NCBI GenBank assembly: GCA_012861695.1
Contig: JAAOOA010000016.1
Span: 26,473,531-26,537,530, forward strand
Source of the DNA: Trematomus loennbergii
Lineage: Eukaryota > Chordata > Actinopteri > Perciformes > Nototheniidae
Reading direction: 5' to 3'
Length of the DNA stretch: 64,000 nucleotides
Below are positions 24,791 through 36,289 of this stretch, piece by piece. Below the pieces are notes generated by a model, which worked only from the letters and a program-made list of their open reading frames with translations, ran no database searches and was not told the DNA's origin. The position numbers and the translations under genes were made by a program. How positions within the stretch are numbered: the stretch's first letter is position 1; the number at the start of each line of letters is the position of its first letter.

Positions 24791-25742
24791 AGTGGACCAA
24801 TCCTGCTATATTTAAATGATATATTGTAGGGCCATACCTATATAAGGTATATTTATACGTTTCTGTTTTCAAAATACCAAACAGATCATGCATTTTAGCC
24901 ATGCCTCATTTCGCTCTATGTGCTGTTCTCCAGCCCTGTTTTTGCACGGGGCTGATTCTGTGAGCTGCAGCTGACCACGCCCCCTGCAGAGAGGGGAGCC
25001 GTGCTCTGATGAAGTCAGAAGAGGGGGAGAAAAATAGATCTCCGTCCTCCGTGTTTTATTATATTATTATAGGCCTATAGAGTCGTTATTCATTTGTTTT
25101 AAAGCTCAACAAATAACAAGAAGACCTTTGACCGGCACTTTTCAAATTTTGTCAGGAAAATTTAAACTTTAACGGACATCTTGACCGGCGAAAGAAAACC
25201 TAACTGAAACTCTGCCGCACGGTCCCCTCGTTCCTTGGAAGAGGCGGAGAGGTGGGTGTTTGTCATCTGCTGGTGGACTAACCGGAGAGAATTACAGTGC
25301 TTGCCTCGACGGGGAGGGATTGCATTGAATTAAAGCCACAGTGGAGAATAAACAGAAGGGTAACCATGGTAACTATGGGCGGGAAGTCTTCTTCGCTGCT
25401 TTTGTGGCAGACTACAGCGCCACTTACAGGCCTGGCATATGTACTACAGCGTCTCCAGCGCTTTCGAGCGGCAATGGCCGGCCGTGGCCCAACCCCACAT
25501 TCCCCTGATAGGTGGAGAGTTGGCCCAATAGCCGTAGCGCCACTTTACTGACGTCAGTAAAGTGTTCAAATCTGGATCAGTTTTTATCAGATCCGTTGCA
25601 GCCCCTTTTTTTAGAGATTTGGGTATGGAGGAAAATAGAGAGGGTTGTGTTTTCTGACACTTGGTGAGTTCCCTGGAACACCGGGGACACATATTCATGT
25701 ATAAAAGACGTACAAAAGTGCATTTTGCATGATAGCTCCCCT
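24791..25742 (-). mobile_element. TTAA MITE (AGGGGACC family) inserted in a hAT element
   Basis: TTAA at 24787-24790 and 25743-25746 flanks a 952-bp element starting AGTGGACCAATCCTGC and ending GCATGATAGCTCCCCT. It is reverse-oriented relative to 33598 and 61183. The uninterrupted site TACTTAAGTAAAAAGT exists in the hAT copy near 35890, on the complementary strand. Confidence 0.8.
25541..25564. promoter_or_regulatory. 24-bp perfect palindrome centred on a CRE
   Basis: CACTTTACTGAC is followed directly by its exact complement. The centre is TGACGTCA (25549-25556), the full cAMP-response element. It lies inside the TTAA MITE; function is unproven. Confidence 0.5.
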
Positions 25743-26010
25743 TTAAGTAAAAAGTACCCATAACTACCAGCTGTTTTAAAGAGTACCTGACCTCCCTTTA
25801 TATTAATAGAACAATAATGTCATTGTTAGCTAATGAATGTTTCCATGCTGAACAACGGCAACATGACAACGTTTTCATTGGTCCTCTTCTTTAGAGAAGA
25901 CCAGGAAATATGGATACACGGATCTGTTCAAATCAATAGGCACGCAATGACTCTAAATAATAATGATCACGCCACCAAACACACATTCAAACTAAAGGAA
26001 CCAGCCTGTT

Positions 26011-26165
26011 TGGAAAATGTAAGAAGTAGAAAGTACAGGTATTTGTGTTCAAAATGTAAGAAGTGAAAGTACAGGTATTTGTGTTCAAAATGTAAGAAGT
26101 GAAAGTACAGGTATTTGTGTTCAAAATGTAGGAAGTGAAAGTACAGGTATTTGTGTTCAAAATGT
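26011..26165 (-). repeat. 35-36-bp minisatellite, about 4 units
   Basis: Units read AATGTAAGAAGTGAAAGTAC then AGGTATTTGTGTTCAA. This is the same repeat as the 30-copy array at 39893, here short and mostly lacking one base per unit. Confidence 0.9.
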
Positions 26166-26167
26166 AA

Positions 26168-26880
26168 AACGCTGAGCTGTGTCTGTTTACTGGGAGGGAA
26201 TGTGGTCATTTTTGGTTTCGTAAAACAGGAAGTGTGTCTTCAACTCTCTGTAACTTCTCAAATGACTGATTGTCTTTGCTGATCTGTTGCGCCTCAACTG
26301 AAATGAATATATCCCTGAGCTGCAGTCAGAGAGGAGGGAATGATCTCCTGTCGGTCTGTAATGAAGATCACCTTCAGGCGGAGATGTACAGCCTGCAAAG
26401 CACTTCAGAAGATACCAGAAGATCTACAGCTGCACACATCCCTCTGATAAGAAGCAACATATCTAAGGTCCCATGAGCACCTGTTAACACGTGTGGAAAC
26501 ATCTCTCTTATCTTTACTCATCTTAGAGCAATGCTAATGCATGGATGAAGGTCACTGTTGCTATTAGGAGGTTGGACTCATACTGAGCTGGCTTTTATCT
26601 CAATTGACAAGGATGAGAGTGTGCACACACACTTTGGAAGAAGCACACACACACATATTTTCAGCAATCATGTCATGCTTTATTCATGTGCTGTTTAGCA
26701 TGGATGAAGAGAGCTCTGAGAGGGGGGGGAGAGAAAGAAAAGCAGAGAGGTAGACAATAAACAATATGAAATTGAAAGAAGAGGGGGAGGAAAGAGGAGA
26801 GTAGGAGGAGATATGAGTGGTTGATGAGGAGTGGGATGGAGAGGGGTTGACTGCAGTGATAATGGTGTTGCATCCCCTTT
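26168..26880. other. no gene; purine-rich tract
   Basis: No coding feature. Positions about 26700-26830 are purine-rich (GAGGGGGAGGAAAGAGGAGA) just before the TG array. Confidence 0.5.
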
Positions 26881-26900
26881 AGTGTGTGTGTGTGTGTGGT

Positions 26901-26957
<57 letters not shown>

Positions 26958-26970
26958 TGTGTGTGTGTGT

Positions 26971-27034
<64 letters not shown>
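26881..27034. repeat. interrupted TG microsatellite
   Basis: A TG array with three TGG interruptions. Confidence 0.97.
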
Positions 27035-27036
<2 letters not shown>

Positions 27037-28224
27037 GAAGCCACTCGTGAAGGTGTGATTCTGGCTCTTGTGGGGGCTTTTACTCATGTTGGTGTGTTTG
27101 TGCAAAATAGTATCTGTAGAGTGAGGCAAAACGAGATCTGTGTCACACACTTACACTCATTCAACGAGGTGAGAAGTACGGCCAAGGCCTGCGTTTATTC
27201 ACATTCATATTTCAAGCAGCCACTCTGTGAAAAACACTGAGTCACACAAAAAGGCTCCACAGAAAATAGTGTGCCTTCCACTTTTAAAACAAATGTAGTA
27301 ATGAAGGGGAATGCTCTTTGAAAATAGGGATAGTAATGAAACTCTAAAAAATTGGTACCAACTTTGAAACTTTTTTCCATTTACTGGTTTGATTCTCGGT
27401 GGCATTTATTGTAGAAATAGGAAATGATATAACATTGTACCTCCTTTTATCATATATACTCTCATTTATATGTTCCCCAAACCCACTCTTGAGTTTTTCG
27501 GCTGCTCTAACTTATATTTCTCCACTTCCCCAACAATGCCGGCTGCATCTTAAATCATAAATCTATTTGTAACAGGCTGCCTCCAAGCGGAAATGGTGCT
27601 AGATCTCAGCAGGACCAAAACAAATACAAAAGTGAAAGCCTTGTGTAGTGTGTGTGCTAACTTCAGCCAAGAGCTATGACATACATTCATTTTAAAAAAC
27701 CAAAACACCTTAAAAATATGACAGGCTGAGTTTTAAAGCAGGTGTTTTGCTCTAGTAGCTGACGATAAAACAAAAGGAGTTGAAGCAGAGTTTAAAGGCA
27801 GTACAATTGGCTATATATCTCAACATTTCTATGTTGAAATTAATTGACTCTAAGGTATTATTATACGATGGTATCATATCAAAAATGTATGTTTGGCTTT
27901 AATTTTCAACATACAGTTAAGGTAAGATCGACTATTGGTCTTATCTAAAGGTAGATATATAGTAAATATAGTACAGTATAAATTCAATATTTTAGGGCTG
28001 TGAATTGATATTCATTATATATGTTCCTCTAAAGTAAATGTTTGATTAAACACTGTAATGTGTATGATAATACAATATTAATTCATCACTTCTTTGCAAT
28101 GAAATTGGTTTTTAAACATCTGAAAAGAAGCTGCACATAAATCAAGTCTTTTCGATATTTCCCATTCCCTGGTACAGTATAGAAAGACGAAAAGAGAGCT
28201 GAGCCAGGCAAAGCTCTCTGTCTC
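27035..28224. other. no gene recognised
   Basis: AT-rich sequence without recognised repeats or domains. Confidence 0.5.
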
Positions 28225-28245
28225 CCGGGCCATTTTGTTCCTACC

Positions 28246-28650
28246 CTCACCTATGGTCATGAAGGATGGGTCATGACCGAAAGAACGAGATCGCGGATAC
28301 AAGCGGCCGAGATGGGTTTTCTCCGCAGGATGGATGGCGTCTCCCTCAGGGATAAGGTGAGAAGCTCAGTCATCCGGGAGGGACTCGGAGTTGAACCGCT
28401 CCTCCTTCGCGTCGAAAGGAGCCAGTTGAGGTGGTCCAGGCACGTCCAGCTGGGAAGAGACCGAGGGGTAGACCTAGGACCAGGTGGAGGGATTATATCT
28501 CTTCGCTGGCCTGGGAATGCCTTGGAATCCCCCAGTCAGAGCTGGTTGATGTGGCCAGGGAAAGGAACGTTTGGGCTCTCTGCTGGAACTGCTACCTCCG
28601 CGACCCGACCACGGATAAGCGGGAGAAGATGGATGGATGGATGGATGGTA
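28246..28650 (+). pseudogene. Rex3-like (RTE clade) LINE 3' end
   Basis: The plus-strand frame from 28246 reads LTYGHEGWVMTERTRSRIQA, then RSSVIREGLGVEPLLLRVER and SQLRW. After a jump near 28438 another frame gives GKRPRGRPRTRWRDYIS, LAWECLG and VARERNVWALC. This is the C-terminal region of Rex3-type RTE retrotransposon proteins. Compared with the family, the HLVRMPPGRLP block between the two segments is missing, so a deletion of roughly 45-60 bp with a frameshift has occurred. The insertion is 5'-truncated: no endonuclease and no reverse-transcriptase core. It ends in an (ATGG)n tail at 28629-28648, the simple-repeat tail expected of Rex3. It is dead, and it is better preserved than the fragment at 9845. 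Confidence 0.8.
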
Positions 28651-29783
28651 CAGTATATTTATGACAATACGTTGAGTTGGGGATGACCTTGCATGCATGT
28701 CATGAAACATGTGGTTAGGGGTTGAGGTTGAGTTGTTTTAAACCTTGTTGGAAAGGTCAACATGTCCTCCACTGTGAGTGGGATGTGACGTCCATCAGCT
28801 GAAGGATAACGTAGACAAAGACAAGGTTCAACAAGTCACAGCTTGTTCTGTTTTTACTTTTGTATTTATTTATTTATACGAGTGCTTAAATCCATTGTAT
28901 ACATGTGCAATATTTTGCCATCAAGGCTAACCTTTATCTCTGGCAGGTTAATTGTATTTAAAGAAAACATACACAAACAAATAAGCACAGAAATAAACAC
29001 ATGAGCACATATAAAATGTACATCAATACGAAACTATCAACGCACAGCAGACCCAAACGCTCTTACATAAGCATAGATAGATGCTATAAGCACACACAAT
29101 TTAAAAAATAAACATATAACCCCTATGTATGTCAACAAAACAATGGATATATTGCAAGAATATCCCTCCCTTGGACACCTAAGACTTATAAAGTGTACAA
29201 TAAGTAGTTATTATGGACCTTTGTGTGAAAACGCTGCAATGACTCACTCAAAAACAACTGTATACATTCCTCACAGCCCACACAGAAAAGTGTTGATACA
29301 ATGCATGCAGAAATGTGCACACACAATGGAAACAAACCATAAACACACCATAAACAAAACACAAGGTTTTCTTATTATACATTGCAAATCATGCACACAT
29401 CTGCACATAGGCCACATTGTTTAATCAACACACAAGCACACAGCCCACACAAGCACTGAAGGAGTAGGGAAGCTAATTATGTAGCGCGTTTGTAATGGCT
29501 CTGTGTGGAACACTAACACTGTGTAGCCACACTAAAGCTGAATGAAAACATCCTGGCTAACAGCACAGAGAGGCGTAACATTAACAGGACACAACAAACG
29601 CCAGAACTAAACACGGCTTCCATTAAGTGAAGCCTGACATGATGTATGCCCCAGCTGCGGTCGCTTCTGTCCATTAATCATGAGTAAAAGAGTGTTTACT
29701 GTCAAAAATGAGCAACCCTCAGTTCAGACACCACAGTATGTTAATCATCTGTCGGTGGTGTTGCTACGATTTCTGTTCGACAG
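28651..29783. other. no gene recognised
   Basis: AT-rich sequence with scattered CA-rich words. The 99-codon open frame at 29125-29424 lacks any domain. Confidence 0.5.
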
Positions 29784-29787
29784 TTAA

Positions 29788-30949
29788 CCTGTTAAGCCCT
29801 GAGCCTGTTTTTCAGGTCTCAGGCTCGAAAATGACATTGCCAGAACAAATGACTATAACTTCACTTCTAAAAGGGGTAAATTAATAACTTTTTTCTCAAA
29901 GCAATGATAAACCTGTGAGTTGGATGTAGACGAGTCAGAATCAATATCATTTTTTATTTTAAAGTAATTCAGATTCAGATTGAACATAGTAAAAATATTT
30001 AAATTATTGGGTCCGTCCAAACAAAAACATTACTTATAGTGAAAACCACCCTTAAATGATGGGATAGTAGACTAAAAGCTTTAGGAATCCACACTATAAC
30101 ATATACTAAGTACCCTGTATCAAGATTGATGCATACAAAGTGAAATTTGACCTTTTTAGAGAGATTTAGAAAAAAGAAAAAAACACCTTTGGGGTCATTT
30201 GCGTGTATTTGGGTGTATTTACCGTTTCTCTGGAACCCATTAGTCGATTCTGGTGATTGACATCTCTTTTGAACCGTTAGAGCCAATAGAATCGAAGGGT
30301 AAGTTCCACATACACACAGACACGTTACCATTGATGAGTGAGAGTGACGCGCACACACATTCGAAAGCTATGTTACGCTCTGAAAACTGAAAACTGAAAA
30401 CTGAAACCTAGGCTCAAACTAGTAAATATGAAGATGGATTATCAGAATCATTTCAAAGTGACACAGACACATTGGATTAACCATTGGATTAACCTTCAGC
30501 AGCGTTTTTATCGTTTTGATGCCATTGAACACAACTTTTGATCAGAAACAGGAAAAGGTAAGACAAATTGGCCGTGTTTGGTCCGTAAAGCTCCGTGTTG
30601 TGATGTTTGTGTTTGCTTCCCCTGTCGCGAGTTCTGATCGCTCAGTGATGATATTCTATATTTCTGGAATCTGTGGAATCTCAGTTTGCTAATCGATATC
30701 TTCTTTGTGCAGATCCGATATGTAATAAGGGTATTTATACCTAGAGTTCTGTGCTAAGTGCGTTAGCATTTTTTCACTCAGGGCTCATTTAGACGCTTCT
30801 TGTGAGACTTGTGTTTTGTTTCGGTAAAAATGGTTTGTATCGTCAGTTAGCTGAGTTTCTTCCCGTTAAGTGGGTATGACAAATTAATAGGTTTTTAAAT
30901 GTTAAGAAGCCCTGAGACACAGTTTGCGGGGGCCTCCGGATTGAACAGG
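29788..30949 (+). mobile_element. P1 element copy 3, full length
   Basis: It begins after TTAA (29784-29787) with CCTGTTAAGC and ends GAACAGG followed by TTAT, a decayed TTAA. Its length of 1162 bp equals copy 1 exactly despite many substitutions. Confidence 0.78.
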
Positions 30950-31186
30950 TTATGCAGAAAAAAAGCAATGCCAAAGGGAAACAGCAGATTGTCTCTAGAA
31001 GATCAAAGGTCAAGCTTTTAAAGCATAGGATTTCCCAACCACAACATTTTGAAGACCTTAAACTGTTGAGCAACTACCAGTAAACAAAAAAGTGTCGCTT
31101 TTCAGCATACTAATAAACAAATTCTAAGAGTTTGTATTCTATTTGAAGAGGGTCAAGGATTCTCATTCAGAATGAGTTCTGTTCCT
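30950..31186. other. no gene recognised
   Basis: Short spacer with nothing recognised. Confidence 0.45.
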
Positions 31187-31867
31187 CTACTGGGCTGATG
31201 TTCAGGTGTATATCAGTATGTAGTGTCTCTACTTTAAAGAGTCCTCTCCTCTGATGTTCAGGTGTATATCAGTATGTAGTGTCTCTACTTTAAAGAGTCC
31301 TCTCCTGCTGATGTTCAGGTGTATATCAGTATGTAGTGTCTCTACTTTAAAGAGTCCTCTCCTGCTGATGTTCAGGTGTATATCAGTATGTAGTGTCTCT
31401 ACTTTAAAGAGTCCTCTCCTGCTGATGTTCAGGTGTATATCAGTATGTAGTGTCTTTACTTTAAAGAGTCCTCTCCTGCTGATGTTCAGGTGTATATCAG
31501 TATGTAGTGTCTCTACTGTGACATGTCTCCATGCTTTAATGTTCAAAAGATCTTTATTTTTCTCATACTGCTGTGCTGCAGCACCTCTTTTCACCCTCTG
31601 TCTGAAACCAGAGCCCAGTCTGCTCTGATTGGTTAGCTGGCTGGCAAAAGAAACACGATCGTTCCATACTGATGTTACAGATGTTTACGAAAGTAAACAA
31701 AGGAGTCCAATAGAGGCGTTTCAAGCTGGGGGGGTGTGTGGGAGAGAAACTCCTTCTGGAGGGAACACAGGGATTTTAGCCTTTGCAGACCATTTACATG
31801 CACCAAAAACGTATATAACACACTACAGAATAGGGAGAACCCCCCAAAAAAGCACAATATGGCTCCT
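31187..31867 (+). mobile_element. TTAA element with 57-bp array, copy B
   Basis: The array is followed by the shared core and a right end CAATATGGCTCCT before TTAA (31868-31871). The left terminal repeat is missing; the copy begins inside an array unit. Confidence 0.7.
31190..31517 (+). repeat. 57-bp minisatellite, about 5.7 units
   Basis: Same unit as the array at 11749. Units here are nearly identical, with one C/T change in unit 5 and a small deletion in unit 1. Confidence 0.95.
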
Positions 31868-31871
31868 TTAA

Positions 31872-32656
31872 ATGACCCATGGACATGTATTAGGGTATAA
31901 ATATATAATATGACAAGCCACAAGTTATCCCCCAATGTTTGAAAAATGTTTTGCATTTCATAGTCAGAGGATAATGGACATCTACAGATAAATTCAAATT
32001 TATATTTTACTGATATTGTCTACCAACAAGCAACATAACCAAATGCAGCATTTAAGACAGTTGAATTACCATAGTTAACCACAGTAATTGCAGTTAAAAC
32101 TCCCACTGGTGCTCTTGTTTTCTGGTTGTATCTATTGTGTATATCCATGACTAATCATGATATTGTGCAAAGTCCTGAGAGTGCCAGATGATATTAAATG
32201 AACTGACACTACACTTTCTAAATGCACTCAACACAAGACATGCTCAGCTTCTCTGGTGTAACACAGTAATGCTTGTTTGCAATCTGCATCAACTGGGAGT
32301 CCACAGCTTTTTATATTGCTTGCAAACTCTTCAGGATTCACAATAAATGGAAATGAATTTATTGTGAATCTTGTTGTACTTTTTGTCTGAGCCTCCCAGA
32401 ATGTCTTCAACTCCCGCCCACACTCTCACACACTTGGAAACCACATCCAGTGTATACGCAAACACATGACTTCCGAGGTACAAGAGCTCTCACACACACT
32501 TTGCCCTTCCTCTATGAGTGTGGGAGGAAAACCTTTTAGTAATACTACTCCTTGTCAAGAGGCAGCACTCTGATAAATGTGTATGGGTGTGTGTGTGTTC
32601 ATCTCCTTATACACAATATTAGATGCAACAGCTGTTAGTGTGTTTATGTGAAAATA

Positions 32657-32660
<4 letters not shown>
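31872..32660. other. no gene recognised
   Basis: AT-rich sequence. Nothing recognised. Confidence 0.5.

Positions 32661-32732
<72 letters not shown>
32661..32732. repeat. (TG)n microsatellite
   Basis: About 36 uninterrupted TG units. Confidence 0.97.
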
Positions 32733-32735
<3 letters not shown>

Positions 32736-33192
32736 GGTTTAATTGAAGCTTGTGCGCTGTCAGCATTGGTCAAGTGGTCCTTTAGCTAAATGACTTTAGG
32801 CTCAAACAGCAGCAGCAGCGTAGCATGCATAACCATCACTCTATTAGCCTCAAATACACACAATGATTACTATAATGGAGACGGATTGAGAAGGAGAGAT
32901 GATCGAGAGTGAAGAGAGGAGGGGGGAGACATGCAGGAAGGAAATAAAAAATAATGGATGAAGAGCATCACCTTCACCCTCATCCATTAGTTTCCTACGT
33001 CAAAAATACAATAAAAAGGTTTGCCACCACTTTAAAATTAGTTGTTTTTGTCTTCGTCTTAAAAAAGTTGACTTTTTTCACAATGGACGTCACCAGTAGG
33101 ATTGTAGCTCTTAGCGTGAAACTAGCCGCCGTAGCAGCAACATAACAACGGACTGGTTTCCTTAATTATTTGTAATATTATTAACCATCCTA
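32733..33192. other. no gene; purine-rich patch
   Basis: A purine-rich patch at about 32880-32945. No coding feature recognised. Confidence 0.5.
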
Positions 33193-33260
33193 TAATAAGA
33201 TAAGATAAGATAAGATGGAACTTGATTTATCCCCGTGGGGAAATTGAGGCGTTTATAAGC
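33193..33260 (-). mobile_element. LINE 3' end with (GATAA)n tail
   Basis: A (GATAA)n run followed by TTTATCCCCGTGGGGAAATT reads on the minus strand as a LINE 3' end with a TTATC simple-repeat tail. Related to 14545-14640. The family (Rex-Babar-like) is tentative. Confidence 0.4.
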
Positions 33261-33593
33261 AGCAACAGGGTCAGAGTGAAAAAACAGGATTAAAAAAAAA
33301 TCAAGATAAAATATAATACAAATACAAAAAATAATTAAAAAAACTAAACTAAATAAAATGATAAAGTAACTGTTGAAACAGATGTCACGGTAAAACGTTG
33401 GTCATTTGAATATACATATAAACATATTTGGATTGTTATTATATTTGGATAATCACTTAAATATTGTTTTATTGCATTAAAAGACCCTTAATTCCTTAGA
33501 CGACAGTCAATATTTGTCACCTTTTTGTCTCATCACATGTTCAGGAAGTGGAGTCATGTCATTTTAGGATAAATATTGCTCAGGTTCAAATAC
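33261..33593. other. A-rich sequence, no gene
   Basis: Strongly A-rich. It may be the continuation of the LINE 3' UTR on the minus strand. Nothing coding. Confidence 0.4.
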
Positions 33594-33597
33594 TTAA

Positions 33598-34288
33598 AGG
33601 GGACCTATCATGCAAAATGCACTTTTTGATGTCTTTTATACATCAATATGTGTCCCCGGTGTGTCAGGGAACTCACGCAAGTCAGAAAATAAAACTCTCT
33701 CTCTTTTCCTCCGTACCCACATCTCTAAAAACGGGGCTAAAACGGAGCTGATCCAGATTTGCGTCCGATATGACGTAATATCGGAAATAGGGACCCACGG
33801 CACTAACAGAAAGTTGCTATCAGAAACAATGCCGAATGTTTTGGACGTAATATGGTCGGTGTTTACATTAGCATCGCTAACACTCAGAGCTAACCTGTAC
33901 TGGAGAGCATGTGTGTGAAGAAGCAGGTAATAAAAAGGAACTCACCTTGTGGTATAACCGGCAAGAGAGAAAGCCTTTGAGCTCCATACTGTTTCAGAAA
34001 TAATCCTTGATAATCCATGATATGGCGTTTCATCACGGCAGTATTTAGTTTAGACAGTAGCTGCCGGGTCCCGCATGAGCTCAGACCCCTCCTTTTTTAT
34101 TTTTTTAAAGCTTTATACCCCAAATCAGCACTTTTGAAACAGGAAGTGAAATAGAGGGATATGAGGCATGGCTAGAATGGGTGATCTGTTTGGTATTTTC
34201 AGCAAAACACTTCATAGACATGTTTTTTATATATTGTTATATATCTGAGACCTATGCTATTGCCTAAAAATAGCATTATAGGTGACCT
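33598..34288 (+). mobile_element. TTAA MITE (AGGGGACC family), 691 bp
   Basis: TTAA at 33594-33597 and 34289-34292 flanks an element starting AGGGGACCTATCATGC and ending GCATTATAGGTGACCT, imperfect inverted repeats. It is a near relative of 61183-61874, which is 692 bp. No coding capacity. Confidence 0.82.
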
Positions 34289-34292
34289 TTAA

Positions 34293-35081
34293 CTCTGTTT
34301 TGTATGATAAGCAATTCGCTCTTGCCTTGCAGTGAAACAGATGCAGACATTTGTTGTTTTGGCTTCTTTTCGTTTCCAAATGTATATTCGCAGGCCACTT
34401 CTGAATCACAATCTTATTCTGTGTTTTTCTTTCTACGCTATCAGCATCTCTGCTCTTTGTCTTATGCAGGGAGCTTTGTTTTTGCCACGTTCAGATAACA
34501 GATAGCCACCACACTGGAATCTGTGGCAGGAAATTAAGAAACCGAAAAATGAAATCTGCAATACTTGAGCGACCTTGACGATGTCTTTGCTAGGCAGTCT
34601 GTAAGAAAAACAATATCGGGAGTTAACGTGAAAAGTCTTAACGCGTTGGCCATCTGGAATAGTCTGTGTGATTTCCTGGTTTGGAAACATGAACAAATTA
34701 ACAAATGACAATAACTTAAAGAAGGCAGGCCAAAAGTTTGGGCAACTCAAACACATTTGTTGACACTTCAAAGGGGGAATACAGAGATATGAGCAGCTTG
34801 ATCTCATAGTAAGTGGCTGGAGATGAAGCTCGGAGCAGCATCTCGTCCATGCTCAATGAGCTGGAGCTACGCAGCCTGAATAAAGATCACTATATTAGAG
34901 GAATGGAAATCCAGGGATTACCACGGCTCTTTCTCTTTCAGCCCCTGAACGGCAAAAACGGGCAGAAAAAGGAGTGCATAGCCCTTTATACTTGTTTAAT
35001 TGATAAGGAAACTGACATTTTTTAATCCAGAGGAGATTAAAAATGTCAAAATAAAACTAATTCAAAAGAAAGCAATTAAAA
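34293..35081. other. no gene recognised
   Basis: Contains a 71-codon open frame from 34813 (words SSMLNELELRSLNKDHYIRG) of non-repetitive composition. No family was recognised and no convincing splice sites were found. Confidence 0.4.
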
Positions 35082-35089
35082 CTAATAGA

Positions 35090-36030
35090 CAGAGGTGGGA
35101 AGTAGTAGAGTACAAATACTTCGTTGCTGTACTTAAGTACATTTTTCTGGTATCAGTACTTTATTCCATGTTGCCCGTTATTGTTCGGGCATCTGCACTT
35201 CTTCATCTACTATATGAGAGTAGATAATAACCCTTTATGAAAGAGATTGTTTTATTTACAAAAGCACGCACATACAGGCGATATATTCTAGGTGCTAGAT
35301 AGAAATACATGTTCAATTTGGAAAAAAAATACATTGTCGTTTTAAGGGTCAAACACATCTTTACTCCCTGAAACAACTTATTTTATTGTATTTGACCAGA
35401 GGTGGGAAGTAGTGGAGTACAAATACTTCATTACTGTACTTAAGTACATGTTTCTGGTATCAGTACTTTACTCCACTACTTATCTGACGACTTTTTACTT
35501 CTTACATTTTGAACACAAATACCTGTACTTTCTACTTCTTACATTTGAACACAAATACCTGTACTTTCTACTTCTTACATTTTGAACACAAATACCTGTA
35601 CTTTCTACTTCTTACATTTTCCAAACAGGCTGGTTCCTTTAGTTTGAATGTGTGTTTGGTGGCGTGATCATTATTATTTAGAGTCATTGCGTGCCTATTG
35701 ATTTGAACACGATCCGTGTATCCATCATTTCCTGGTCTTCTCTAAAGAAGAGGGACCAATGAAAACGTTGTCATGTTGCCGTGTTCAGCATGGAAACATT
35801 CATTAGCTAACAATGACATTATTGTTCTATTAATATAAAGGGAGGTCAGGTACTCTTTAAAACAGCTGCTAGTTATGGGTACTTTTTACTTAAGTACATT
35901 TCAAAGCCCTCTTTACTTTTACTTGAGTAAAGAAGTTTAGTCAGTACTTCTACTTTTACCAGAGTATTCTTAAACACGAGTATCTGTACTTCTACTTGAG
36001 TAAAGGATGTGTGCACTGTTGCCATCTCTG
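35090..36030 (+). mobile_element. chimeric hAT element (CAGAGGTGGG family)
   Basis: The outer left end CAGAGGTGGGAAGTAG and right end GTTGCCATCTCTG are flanked by CTAATAGA (35082-35089) and CCAATAGA (36031-36038), an 8-bp duplication with one mismatch as in hAT. A second left end of the same family begins at 35401, after about 235 bp of unrelated sequence that also borders the copy at 39484. About three 36-bp units lie at 35510-35620. Non-coding. Confidence 0.75.
35167..35400 (+). repeat. shared flank X, copy 1
   Basis: This sequence reappears reverse-complemented at 41095-41334, directly abutting the hAT end in both places. It contains AGGTGCTAGATAGAAA and GTCGTTTTAAGGGTCAAACA. Confidence 0.75.
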
Positions 36031-36038
36031 CCAATAGA

Positions 36039-36237
36039 CAACACGGTTTTTTTTTTATTACTATAGAGAATATGTTTTTACTTCCTCCTTCTGTTTCCTC
36101 CCCTCCCTCTGTCTATACTGCCAGCGTTAGCGGTCGATGCTAACAGGAAGTCGACCCTTCTCTATCCAGCTCTGTGACCGAGTCGCGGTCTGCACAGATT
36201 GGAAAATCAATTACCAATCACACACCAAAGACCCTGA
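36039..36237. other. no gene recognised
   Basis: Short pyrimidine-rich spacer before a CA array. Confidence 0.4.
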
Positions 36238-36241
36238 GAGG

Positions 36242-36286
<45 letters not shown>
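36238..36286. repeat. (CA)n microsatellite
   Basis: About 20 CA units, with further CA-rich words to about 36430. Confidence 0.95.

Positions 36287-36289
<3 letters not shown>

Larger units (their letters stand above)
24660..26167 (-). mobile_element. hAT element (CAGAGGTGGG family), split by a TTAA MITE
   Basis: 24660-24790 and 25743-26167 together are collinear with 39500-40090 of the copy at 39484, in the same orientation (ACTCTGGTAAAAGTAGAAGT, then ATTAATAGAACAATAATGTC). Neither hAT terminus is kept; the right side ends inside the 36-bp array. Non-coding. Confidence 0.7.

Noticed and set aside
29999..30358. Minus-strand open frame of 119 codons in P1 copy 3, partly shared with copy 2
   Set aside because: The equivalent frame in full-length copy 1 has stops, and two phases are open in copy 2. 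Shared descent explains the resemblance.
34813..35025. Possible exon with words SSMLNELELRSLNKDHYIRG
   Set aside because: Non-repetitive composition is attractive, but the frame starts at GTG, no convincing acceptor or donor was seen and no family was recognised. Homology search would decide.
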